A stretch of 64,000 nucleotides of DNA, from NCBI RefSeq assembly GCF_004799645.1, contig NZ_CP031305.1, forward strand, positions 682,001 to 746,000, in the 5' to 3' direction. This document shows, piece by piece, positions 51,751 through 59,955 of the stretch. How positions within the stretch are numbered: position 1 is the stretch's first letter; each line of letters opens with the position of its first letter. Origin of the DNA: Natronorubrum bangense. Lineage in GTDB: Archaea > Halobacteriota > Halobacteria > Halobacteriales > Natrialbaceae. Below the pieces are notes generated by a model that was not told where the DNA came from, did not search any database, and saw only the letters and a program-made list of their open reading frames with translations. The position numbers and the translations under genes are program-made.

Positions 51751-52236
51751 ATGAGTGATCCACCGCGACGGACTGCTGACGAACCGGCGGCCCAGAACAG
51801 ACTGGTGGCGATCCCTCGAGAACTGCCCGACGAGGACCGTCGCCGGCTGTTGAGCGCGGTGGGTGGTGTGGGTGCCGTTGTGCTCGCCGGCTGTCTCGAT
51901 GCCGATACAGAACCCGAGGACGAGCCGAACGACGATGACGACGTGGCCACCTACGACGTCGCCTTCCTCGATCACGATGAGACCGTGTCGGTCACGGAAG
52001 ACGAGGTACTGCTGTATCCGGCGCTCGACGCCGGTGTCGACATTCCGTACACCTGTGAAGTGGGCACCTGTGGGGAGTGCACCGCGAGATACGACGGTGA
52101 TGCCACCGAGGTGATCACCCACGACGGCAACGAGTATCTCGACGACGACCAGGTCGAAAACGGCTGGGTGCTGACCTGCGTTGCCTCCCCCGAGGACGAT
52201 TTCGAACTCGAGGTCGCCCATCCCGACGATGAGTAA
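51751..52236 (+). CDS. Exported lipid-anchored 2Fe-2S ferredoxin
   Basis: The 161-residue protein has a twin-arginine signal with a long leader (EDRRRLLSAVGGVGAVVLAG) and a lipobox Cys at residue 48, followed by an acidic linker. The domain at about 70-155 is a plant-type 2Fe-2S ferredoxin: YTCEVGTCGECTARYDGDAT supplies three cysteines, and GWVLTCVASPEDDF the fourth. Export through Tat fits cofactor loading in the cytoplasm. Next to nosDFY and NosL/SCO1 lipoproteins, it may pass electrons to a surface copper enzyme such as nitrous oxide reductase or to the NosDFY machinery (compare NosR's role); that is inference. GTG 51745 is an alternative start. Confidence 0.88.
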   Translation: MSDPPRRTADEPAAQNRLVAIPRELPDEDRRRLLSAVGGVGAVVLAGCLDADTEPEDEPNDDDDVATYDVAFLDHDETVSVTEDEVLLYPALDAGVDIPYTCEVGTCGECTARYDGDATEVITHDGNEYLDDDQVENGWVLTCVASPEDDFELEVAHPDDE

Positions 52237-52316
52237 TCGGCTGGACGACAATCCACAGACAGCCGGCTATCAGACCACGCTGGCACAACCGCGACTCAGG
52301 GACGAAAACAGGAGAG

Positions 52317-52904
52317 TCACATCAGGGACATTACGAGTTCCTGTGTGATGTCGTCGTGGTCGTAGATGTCACCACCGTACTCGTCCTGGAACGTCTCTGC
52401 GTTATCGGCGTCGCTAAACGGGATGAGCGATGCTCCCATTGCACCGTCGACGTCACTGTCCGTGACGAGTGTGAGCGTCGATGCGTTCTCGAAGGCGTCT
52501 GCCTCGAGATGTCGAGAGACCGTGGTGCTCCCGTTGTCGTCGGAAACAGTGTAGTCGACCGTCGAGTAGTCGGTCAGATGGATGCCTTCGGGTTCGGCCG
52601 TGGCTTCGTTATCGAACGTGAAGGCGTACGCACACAGCGAGCTACAGAACTGTGCTGGCCGGTCGTCGTCGACGACCTCCGTAGGGTCCTCGTAGTGGGC
52701 CTGTCCGGCCGGTCCGGGATGGTTGCCGATGACCATCGTACACTGATCGCAGCTCTGGTCGTCGTCGATACTGATCGGATCGGGAACGCTCGCGTCGTCA
52801 CCGTCGAGACAGCCAGCAATCGATCCGAGACAGACGGCCCCAACGCCACCCAAGACGGTTCGACGAGTTACGATCCGATCGACAGCTGCAGTCGGTTCGT
52901 CCAT
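52317..52904 (-). CDS. nosL: NosL-type copper chaperone lipoprotein, copy 1
   Basis: NosL delivers Cu(I) for assembly of NosZ. The 195-residue product has a Tat signal (TRRTVLGGVGAVCLGSIAG) and lipobox Cys. The metal-binding part reads CDQCTMVIGNHPG, a CxxCxM site, followed by FCSSLCAYAF. The last third carries SLIPFSDADNAETFQDEY, the region that is also found in NosD here. It starts at 52904 (MDEPTAAVDRIVTRR) and is divergent from the SCO1-like gene, 157 bases away. All metal-site residues are present. Confidence 0.9.
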   Translation of the reverse strand: MDEPTAAVDRIVTRRTVLGGVGAVCLGSIAGCLDGDDASVPDPISIDDDQSCDQCTMVIGNHPGPAGQAHYEDPTEVVDDDRPAQFCSSLCAYAFTFDNEATAEPEGIHLTDYSTVDYTVSDDNGSTTVSRHLEADAFENASTLTLVTDSDVDGAMGASLIPFSDADNAETFQDEYGGDIYDHDDITQELVMSLM

Positions 52905-53061
52905 GCCGGTCCTTGGAAGTCTCAGAGTAAACCAAATGTGGTATAGTTCGCGAAACAAAAACGCCCGCGCAGGGCACATGATGGTGGCACAACACGTGTA
53001 CGCCCGGTCTTCGACAGTTGGACCAGACGGCACTTCACCGCCACGTCCATACATCCGCGTG

Positions 53062-53745
53062 ATGCATCGACGAGACGTTCTCGCTACGGGGGCCGGGCTC
53101 AGCACTGCACTCGTTGCCGGTTGTCTGACCGGGCGACTCAGCGGTGACGACGCAGCCGAACACGCAGTGCTCGAGCCGCCGGAAGACAGTAAGTTACACG
53201 GCGACGACTACGCCTATCCGACGTATGGCGATCCGTTTCCGACCATTGAACTTCCGGATCCGCTGGCAGAGACTGACGTCAACACCGATTCGTTCGGCGA
53301 CGACTGTCTCGTCTGCACGGCTTTTTATGCGACCTGCCCAGCCGAGTGTATTCCGCTGATGCAAGCCCTGGCGCAAGTTCAGGCCGAGAGCATCGAACGC
53401 GGCGTCGACGACTCGGTCCAGTTTATCGCTGTTACCTTCGATCCGGAGCGAGACACGCCCGACGAGCTCCGTGACCATGCAGACATGGTCAACATCGACC
53501 TCGAGGCCGGCAACTGGAACTATCTCCGGCCAGCCGATGCCGACGAAGCCGAATCAGTCGTCAACGACGATCTGGGGATTCTCTTCGAGCGAGAGGGCGA
53601 AGGCGAAACGGCGGAGTTTATGCATATCACAGTGACGTTTCTCGTCAACCCCGACGGCTACGTCGAGCGAAGCTATCGCGGCGAGAACCCAAGCGTCGAG
53701 CAGATTAGCGATGACCTAGAAGCAGTTGTCGAAGCGACGAACTGA
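53062..53745 (+). CDS. SCO1/SenC-family copper chaperone lipoprotein
   Basis: SCO proteins load Cu into the CuA site of cytochrome oxidase and of nitrous oxide reductase (SCO-like). The 227-residue product has a Tat signal (HRRDVLATGAGLSTALVAG) and lipobox Cys. The thioredoxin-like fold has the copper motif CxxxC in CPAECIP (preceded by LVCTAFYAT). The conserved His falls in MHITVTFLVNPDGY. Strand QFIAVTFDPERDTPDELRDH is typical. ATG 53062 is chosen; GTG 53059 precedes it by one codon. It is divergent from NosL copy 1, so copper supply genes share a promoter region. Confidence 0.9.
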   Translation: MHRRDVLATGAGLSTALVAGCLTGRLSGDDAAEHAVLEPPEDSKLHGDDYAYPTYGDPFPTIELPDPLAETDVNTDSFGDDCLVCTAFYATCPAECIPLMQALAQVQAESIERGVDDSVQFIAVTFDPERDTPDELRDHADMVNIDLEAGNWNYLRPADADEAESVVNDDLGILFEREGEGETAEFMHITVTFLVNPDGYVERSYRGENPSVEQISDDLEAVVEATN

Positions 53746-53816
53746 ATTCTCGAGTCGCCGGCAGAGCTGTGTTGCCGACCGAGGCCACACGAGCCGTCGT
53801 CTCGACTCGGCGTGGT

Positions 53817-54185
53817 TCAGACATCAGCTGACTCGGCTACTGTGGGACAGCAGTCGTCGACGATGGACACCCCATCGACCGTGATCACGAGACTGTCGTC
53901 GCACTCGAGGACGATCTCGTGGCCATCGTACGGAAACTCGAGTCGACCACGTCGCAGCCCGCTGGATCGCGTTGGTTCAAAGAGCGCATCGACGGCATCG
54001 GGGTCGATCCACTCGTACAGCGGCGGCAGCTCGGTCGGCGAGACATCCAGATGGGACGCGACAGCAGTCACGACCGCGATACTTACGGACTCACTGTCAG
54101 CCGGACCGGTGAAAGAGGTGTTCACGTCAGTTCTAGAGGACGAATGAGTAAAAGGATGCCGGCGAAATCCCTCACGGACGACCAT
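53817..54185 (-). CDS. HalOD1 output-domain protein
   Basis: The 122-residue protein contains a HalOD1 (halobacterial output domain 1) module from about residue 35: SIAVVTAVASHLDVSPTELP, PLYEWIDPDAVDALFEP and ECDDSLVITVDGVSI. HalOD1 is found at the ends of haloarchaeal signalling proteins and as stand-alone regulators, but its biochemical activity is unknown. The first 30 residues are basic and variable, so the true start may be later than 54185. It converges with the SCO1-like gene and is unlikely to be part of the nos pathway. Confidence 0.8.
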   Translation of the reverse strand: MVVREGFRRHPFTHSSSRTDVNTSFTGPADSESVSIAVVTAVASHLDVSPTELPPLYEWIDPDAVDALFEPTRSSGLRRGRLEFPYDGHEIVLECDDSLVITVDGVSIVDDCCPTVAESADV

Positions 54186-54372
54186 TATCGGTGTGATTTG
54201 CGGTCAAAAGCGTACTGTAACCACCACGCCGAGCATGACTCCTGAACGGCGGTAGACAGCCGATCGTCCGAGAGCAATGCAACCGAACTGTGCTGTCGTC
54301 GAGCGCGACCGAGTGGCGACTGCTTACCACGACACCAGAACACCAAAGGTGTGGGCGGCACCTGGTTCGAGT

Positions 54373-54735
54373 ATGCTCGGGGTAACGTCGCTGTTGCTTG
54401 GAATGATCGTTATCGTCTTGTTCGGCTCGTGGCTGTTCAAACGGGTCCGAGGTGGGACGCGATCGACAGCACAGCAGGCATCATACGAACGCCACAGAGA
54501 GGCCCAAGAGCGCGAGCCGCCGGTCGATCTTGGCGACGTCAGACAGGTCGCCGTCCAGGAGTTTACCGACCACCACTCCGGGCAGCGACAGGCAGTCTGC
54601 AAGATCGAAGGCTTCGTGGTTTTCGTCGAAGAGATCCCAACCAGTCTCGACATAGGCGACGTCATCGAAGTCAAGATTTTGTCGTTTAATCGCGGCCACA
54701 CATCCGCGACCGCGACCTTTCTCGAGTCGGCCTGA
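54373..54735 (+). CDS. TRAM-domain protein with N-terminal membrane helix
   Basis: The 120-residue protein begins with one hydrophobic helix (LGVTSLLLGMIVIVLFGSWL, residues 2-21), then a charged linker. A TRAM domain spans about 60-118, the RNA-binding beta-barrel also found in TrmA/MiaB proteins: VCKIEGFVVFVEE, DIGDVIEVKILSFNRGHTSA. Haloarchaea have many small TRAM proteins thought to act as RNA chaperones; a membrane-tethered version would be less usual. ATG 54373 is chosen because it begins the helix; the frame is open from 54277. Confidence 0.75.
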   Translation: MLGVTSLLLGMIVIVLFGSWLFKRVRGGTRSTAQQASYERHREAQEREPPVDLGDVRQVAVQEFTDHHSGQRQAVCKIEGFVVFVEEIPTSLDIGDVIEVKILSFNRGHTSATATFLESA

Positions 54736-54929
54736 CGAACGCGGTCAGTGGCCACAGAGCCGCCACGCCTGATCGGTTGTGTACTCATCACTCGAGCGCC
54801 AATCGTAGGTGAGCGTGAATGCCAGAAGCAGCCAGTATCGGCGACACGAATCCATGTCGGTTCACATCACCGTAGTCGCCACTGCGTTGGACGCTAGTGC
54901 GCGGAAATCAGCGACTGAGGGCGGGGCGA

Positions 54930-56849
54930 TCAACGACAGCGCCAGGCCTGTTCAGCCCACTCGGTCTGCTCGAGCAGGGCCGGGTTGTGTGGCTCGCAGG
55001 TCGGTGCCGAGTCGGTCACGGCACCGGTTCGCAGGCCGGGAACCATCCCTTCGAAACCAGACACCGCCTGCAGTGCCGGAGAACGAGCAACCATCGCGGC
55101 ACCGTCGGTCAGATGCAAACGTTCATCGACTGGGTCAGTCGGCGAGTACGACGATGGGCGCTCGCCCACATCGGAGAGCATCGTCGCTCCTTGCCAGTAG
55201 TTACCCGCGTCGTCGTGGCTCCAGATTCGAAGCGGGCCGCCCGACGACTGGACGTGGTCGTAGTTGCCGACGAAATCGTTCCGGACGATTCGGTTCGTCG
55301 GCAACACCGACCGTGCGTCGACGCCGACGATGTTGCCGGCGATGACGTTGTGCTCGATGAGCGAGGCAGCTGTGTTCTGCTGGATGCCAACACGATTCCC
55401 TTCGACGATGTTCGAGGCGACGTAGGCGTCGTCACTGTCCGGGATGATTCCCGTCTCAGTGTCCCTGACCGTGTTGTCGACGATCGCGATCCGTTCGGGA
55501 CCAGTCATAACGTAGATCCCCGTGGTGTCCTGTTCGCGGAAGTCGTTGCCAGCGACCACCGCATCGGACGTATGCATCAGGTGGACGCCGAGACGGTTTT
55601 CGACGAGTGTGTTGTTCCGAATCACGATATCCGGAGATTCGTGGGTGTAGATGCCGTCTCGGCCGTCACGGATCGTCGAGTCTTCAATAACAGCCGACGA
55701 GTAGATCGCGTTGATACCCGCCCGTCCGTCGTTCGAGATTTCGTTCCCGTTGACGGTGACGTTCCGGACGACTGCGTCCGGGCTCTCGTGGAGCAACACG
55801 CCCGTCGACGGCGTCTGGATAGTGACGTCGGCGACGAAACTTCCCTCACCCTCGGTGATGGCGATGCCAGCATCACCGCCGGTGTAGTGGGAGGTCAACT
55901 CATCGTCCCATCCCTCGCCTCGCTCTTCTGGAGCGTGTTCAGGGATGCCGTCTATGCCGGACGTCTCGTCGCCGACACCGGTGATATCGAGGCCAGTAAT
56001 CGCGGTTTGGTTGGCCGTCACCGCGATGACGGTTCCCCAGCCTGAACCGGCGATCGTCACGTCCCCATCGCCAGCGAGCGTGAGCGGCTTGTCGATCTCG
56101 AGCTGTTCCTCGTAGGTGCCTTCGGGAACGACGACCGTCGTGTTCGCCGGGGCGTCGTCGATCGCCGCCTGAACGGTGTCGGTGTCCTCACCGACGACAG
56201 TCGAGACGGGACGGTCCCGGAGCGAATCCGCCTGTGCACTGGTTTCGTCGGCGTCGTCCAACCGGTCGTCGAGTCGATCACGGACGACTTCGGCATCGTT
56301 GATCTCGAACTCCGAGTTGAGGATGTCGTCCCAGGTATGGACGTCGCCCCCGTGAGCCGCAGCGAACGCCGTTGCATCATCTCGGTCGGAAAACGCCATG
56401 ACCGTCTCGCCAGCCGGTGAACGTGCATCGCTGCCGGCGACGAACCAGGCCTGTTCCGCGTCGATCCAGGGCGGCACACTGTCGGCGACTGGATGGCCAT
56501 CGTCCGACAGTTCGACGTCGACAGCGCTGTAGTCGGAGACGTACACCGCGAGCGGATAGCCAAACCGTTCGGTGTGCGTTGGCTGCTGGTGGTCGTCAAC
56601 GAACCGTTCGACACCCTGGTAGCCGACGACGTACGAATACTTGGAATAAAACACCTGTGCCCGTGGGAGCCTGACATCCTCCTCGAGAGCGAACTCGTCC
56701 TCGAGTGAGAGGCCGACCTGCACCGTATCGTCGAACTCGACCGGATCTGGCGAAGAAGACCCAACGTCGGCGACGAAAAGTGCGCCAGCCCCAAAGAAGA
56801 CGGCTGCGATGGCGACGAGCAGCCACCCCTTCCGTGAGATCGCGAGCAT
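54930..56849 (-). CDS. nosD: NosD copper-maturation protein with N-terminal NosL-like region (paralog 2)
   Basis: The 639-residue protein shares the plan of paralog 1: one N-terminal helix (WLLVAIAAVFFGAGALFVAD), the NosL-like region without CxxC (YPLAVYVSDYSAVDVELSD, GETVMAFSDRDDATAFAAAH), then the beta-helix repeats and the C-terminal CEPHNPALLEQTEW. It has no adjacent NosF or NosY. A stretch near residues 225-265 matches paralog 1 almost base for base (see the block at 56075-56171), while flanks are diverged. It may serve a different cuproprotein, or be a back-up copy. Confidence 0.88.
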   Translation of the reverse strand: MLAISRKGWLLVAIAAVFFGAGALFVADVGSSSPDPVEFDDTVQVGLSLEDEFALEEDVRLPRAQVFYSKYSYVVGYQGVERFVDDHQQPTHTERFGYPLAVYVSDYSAVDVELSDDGHPVADSVPPWIDAEQAWFVAGSDARSPAGETVMAFSDRDDATAFAAAHGGDVHTWDDILNSEFEINDAEVVRDRLDDRLDDADETSAQADSLRDRPVSTVVGEDTDTVQAAIDDAPANTTVVVPEGTYEEQLEIDKPLTLAGDGDVTIAGSGWGTVIAVTANQTAITGLDITGVGDETSGIDGIPEHAPEERGEGWDDELTSHYTGGDAGIAITEGEGSFVADVTIQTPSTGVLLHESPDAVVRNVTVNGNEISNDGRAGINAIYSSAVIEDSTIRDGRDGIYTHESPDIVIRNNTLVENRLGVHLMHTSDAVVAGNDFREQDTTGIYVMTGPERIAIVDNTVRDTETGIIPDSDDAYVASNIVEGNRVGIQQNTAASLIEHNVIAGNIVGVDARSVLPTNRIVRNDFVGNYDHVQSSGGPLRIWSHDDAGNYWQGATMLSDVGERPSSYSPTDPVDERLHLTDGAAMVARSPALQAVSGFEGMVPGLRTGAVTDSAPTCEPHNPALLEQTEWAEQAWRCR

Positions 56850-56970
56850 ACCAACACTCAGGCATCGGGTATCGTATGCGGTCTGGTTTGCTTCTCGAAG
56901 GCGTCGCCAGCGCCTCGTCGCGCTCGCTCGCTATCGACAGTCTCTTTCACGCTCCCCAGTCATATCTGGT

Positions 56971-58722
56971 ATGACCGACTACTTCGAAGTACACGCGCGC
57001 GATGGGGCAGCGCGCGTGGGCGAACTCCGCCTCGAGTCCGCTCTGACGACCCCAGCGCTCGTCGACAACGTCCTCGAGGATGCGGGCTCGCTCTGGGCCG
57101 CCGATCGTGACGTCCCCGAGGGCGACGAGTCGACACTCACCGTGCTCCCACACCGAGGATTCCCCGGCGGCACCGCCCCGGAGGTCCAGGAGTCGTTCGC
57201 CGTCGACTACCCCGATGTCGACTATCCGAGCGTCGCCGTCATCTCGAGTGAGCACGCTACGGACCACGGGACGGACGCCTACGCTGTCTCGGACGTCCAG
57301 TCGATTACGGGTCACGGCGCAGCGCTCGTCGAGGCCGTCGTGAACACCCGAAAGGCGATCCCCACCGACACCGCACTGTTGTTCTCTGGCGTCGCCACGC
57401 CGCGCAACGTTGCCCTGCTTGCTTACGCCGGCGTCGACTGCTTTGATGAAACCGCAGCCGTCGTCAAAGGGATGGAAGGCCGGTATCTGACGACCGACGA
57501 GGCCTACTTCCTCGAGGACCTCGAGGAACTCCCCTGTTCGTGTCCAGCCTGCCAGCAGCCCCGCGAGGAGTTCACTCGCGAGGACTGTGCTGAACACAAC
57601 GTCAACGCGCTCGAGGCCGAACTCGGCATCGTCCGGCGACGTATCCGCGACGGTCGCCTTCGCGACTACGTGGAGGGACAGGCCCGTCACGATCAGTGGC
57701 TCACCGCCGCCATGCGCGAACTCGATTCCCAGTGGGGGTATCTCGAGGAGCGCACGCCCATCCTCCGAGACGCCCAGATCAACGCAGCGACCGGGGACAC
57801 AATCCGTCGCATCGAGATCCAGCGCTTTGCCGACCGCGTGACGACGCGCTATCGCAACCGGTTTTCGAACCCGCTCGTGTTGGTCCCTTGCTCGGCGACG
57901 AAACCATACAGCGACTCTCAGAGTCATCGCCAGTTTCACGACGCCATCCAGTGGCGTGGCCATCTGGTCTCGATGACGAGTCCGATCGGCGTCGTTCCAC
58001 AGGAACTCGAGACGACCTATCCGGCCCAGCAGTACGACACCGTCGTCACGGGTCGGTGGTCCGAAGATGAAAAGCAGTTCGTGAGCACGGTACTTGAACG
58101 CTATCTGGAACGTAACGAGTACCCGAAGATTATCGCCCACGTCCCCGGTGAGGGGTACCGTGACATCGTCGAACGCGTCGAAAAGGCACTGGACCTCGAC
58201 GTAACCTACACCGTCGAGGAGCATCCGACCGACGACGAGTCACTCGCGAACCTCTCGGCAGCGCTGGCAGGCGAACTGAAGTACTCCAAACGCGAGCGCG
58301 AACACAACACCGTCCGTGCCATCGCGGACTATCTGCTCGGCGACGGCGCTGGCGACGAACTCTTTGCGGATATCCAGACGACGAGCCGCTATCCGAAGAT
58401 TCAGGTTCGAAACAGCGAGGACACTCAGCTCGCGACAATGGTGCCCCAGTACGGGACGCTTTCGTTTACCCTCGAGGGTGCGAAACGATGGGTTGACAGC
58501 GATGCACCGACCAAACGAGTCGAAATCGATAGGTTCGTTCCCCACGGCAGCGTGCTCGCACCGGGGATCGTCGACGCTGACGAGGATATCCGTGTCGGCG
58601 ATGAGGTCGTCGTCGAGGGGCCGAAAGCCTTCGGTGTCGGCCGCGCGGAGATGTTCGGTCGTGAGATGGCCGAGAGCACACGCGGCATCGCCTGTGAGAT
58701 CCGCCACGTCGAAGAAAAGTAG
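56971..58722 (+). CDS. arcS: Archaeosine synthase alpha subunit ArcS (TgtA2)
   Basis: ArcS converts preQ0 at tRNA position 15 into archaeosine. The 583-residue protein resembles TgtA in its first half (TPALVDNVLEDAGSL, PCSCPACQQP near the zinc site, EHNVNALEAELG). It has the ArcS-specific motif PCSATKPYSDSQSH at about residues 307-320, which follows the published pattern PC-x3-KPY-x2-S-x2-H. A C-terminal PUA RNA-binding domain ends it (VDSDAPTKRVEIDRFVPHGS, GDEVVVEGPKAFGVGRAEMF). ATG 56971 fits the family. It is divergent from nosD paralog 2, with a promoter gap of 121 bases. Confidence 0.93.
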   Translation: MTDYFEVHARDGAARVGELRLESALTTPALVDNVLEDAGSLWAADRDVPEGDESTLTVLPHRGFPGGTAPEVQESFAVDYPDVDYPSVAVISSEHATDHGTDAYAVSDVQSITGHGAALVEAVVNTRKAIPTDTALLFSGVATPRNVALLAYAGVDCFDETAAVVKGMEGRYLTTDEAYFLEDLEELPCSCPACQQPREEFTREDCAEHNVNALEAELGIVRRRIRDGRLRDYVEGQARHDQWLTAAMRELDSQWGYLEERTPILRDAQINAATGDTIRRIEIQRFADRVTTRYRNRFSNPLVLVPCSATKPYSDSQSHRQFHDAIQWRGHLVSMTSPIGVVPQELETTYPAQQYDTVVTGRWSEDEKQFVSTVLERYLERNEYPKIIAHVPGEGYRDIVERVEKALDLDVTYTVEEHPTDDESLANLSAALAGELKYSKREREHNTVRAIADYLLGDGAGDELFADIQTTSRYPKIQVRNSEDTQLATMVPQYGTLSFTLEGAKRWVDSDAPTKRVEIDRFVPHGSVLAPGIVDADEDIRVGDEVVVEGPKAFGVGRAEMFGREMAESTRGIACEIRHVEEK

Positions 58723-58998
58723 CGGACTCGAGGACCCGCGACTGCCCGGACAGGCTGTACGCGAACGATTACAGAAGATGACGGCGGGAACTGGGACGCC
58801 ACGGAGTTCACAGTCTCGATGAGAGCGGGTGCCGTCGAGCATGATTTGTCAGCCGGAGTGGGCCACAATCTCGGTTGACTGATGCGTCTCCAGTGTCTCA
58901 CGGGAGGATGTCAGTATCCCGTAGTATATCGGTTTTCGATACATATCCGATCTGAATGGTGGCGGTAACTAAGGATCGCAGTGTGTCTGCTCCCATAT

Positions 58999-59916
58999 AT
59001 GTCTGAGGTCGAGCCAGCGACAGTCGGAATTCTGACTGAACCGTTTCTCTACGAGTGGCAAGTGCGCGCCATCGAACGCCTACAAGATGAGACCGACATC
59101 ACCGTTTCGTTGGTCGTTCAAAACGTCGCCGATACGGAGTGTGAAGCTGAGTCGTGGAACACGAAACAGCGGCTCGGACTCGACGACGTCACCCAGTTTT
59201 TCGAGGTCTTCCGACAAGAGAAAGCGTGGACACTCGTTCTGGCAGAACGGAACATCGCTCGACTGCTCGGCGACGAGCAGACGCTCTGGCACCGACACTC
59301 GGTCGAGAACGTCGACTGTCTCGACGAGACGGAACACGTCCAGTGTGTGCCAGAGACAGAGAACGGCTGGAACGAACTCCCCGACGGCGTCGTTTCCCGA
59401 CTCGAGGCGGAGTGTGATGTCGCAGTTCGATTCGGATTCGGTCTCGTTCGTGGTGACGTTCTGACCGCCCCGAAGTACGGCGTCTTGAGTTTCCATCCGG
59501 CGGATATTCGACGCTACCGTGGCATGGGTCCTCCAGCGATCTTCCACGACGGGCGAGCGCGTGCCGGCTCGACGTTACAGCGGTTGAACGAATCGATCGA
59601 TGGCGGTGAGATCGTCGCGTACGACGACGTCTCGCTCGCCGACTGTCACACACTGTGGGATGTCTTCGATCGCCTCGCAACGCTACAGATCTCACTGCTC
59701 ACGTCGGGTATCACCAGCCTGCGTGATCCGACGTTCGAGCCGCGAACCATCTCAGACGAACAGCTGGGCGAGTTCTACTATCGAGACCAGCGGCGGACTG
59801 TCTCCTTTTCGGGGCGAGTGTTGGCCAAAAACCTCGCCGGCCGAGTTCGCCACGGACTCGAGCGAGCCCGCTCGTCGGAGGAGACAGACCGGCGTTCGTC
59901 TCCACTCTCGAAGTGA
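58999..59916 (+). CDS. Formyltransferase-fold protein
   Basis: The 305-residue protein has the formyl-transferase fold. The N-terminus is ATVGILTEPFLYEWQVRAIE. The core from about 175 reads YGVLSFHPADIRRYRGMGPP, then STLQRLNESIDGGEIVAYDD. In GAR transformylase and Fmt the first motif begins Asn-x-His-Pro; here Ser replaces the Asn (LSFHPAD), while the His and the Asp-Gly-Gly element remain. That suggests a changed or weakened formyl-transfer reaction, or a different acyl group (sugar N-formyltransferases also vary). ATG 58999 is favoured. It is monocistronic. Confidence 0.78.
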   Translation: MSEVEPATVGILTEPFLYEWQVRAIERLQDETDITVSLVVQNVADTECEAESWNTKQRLGLDDVTQFFEVFRQEKAWTLVLAERNIARLLGDEQTLWHRHSVENVDCLDETEHVQCVPETENGWNELPDGVVSRLEAECDVAVRFGFGLVRGDVLTAPKYGVLSFHPADIRRYRGMGPPAIFHDGRARAGSTLQRLNESIDGGEIVAYDDVSLADCHTLWDVFDRLATLQISLLTSGITSLRDPTFEPRTISDEQLGEFYYRDQRRTVSFSGRVLAKNLAGRVRHGLERARSSEETDRRSSPLSK

Positions 59917-59955
59917 CCTCGAGATGCGTCAGGACGAGGCGGTGAGCGTGTCGGG

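Noticed and set aside
56947..58224. 425-codon reverse-strand ORF over arcS
   Set aside because: It lies antisense to arcS, which carries the ArcS signature and PUA domain on the + strand.
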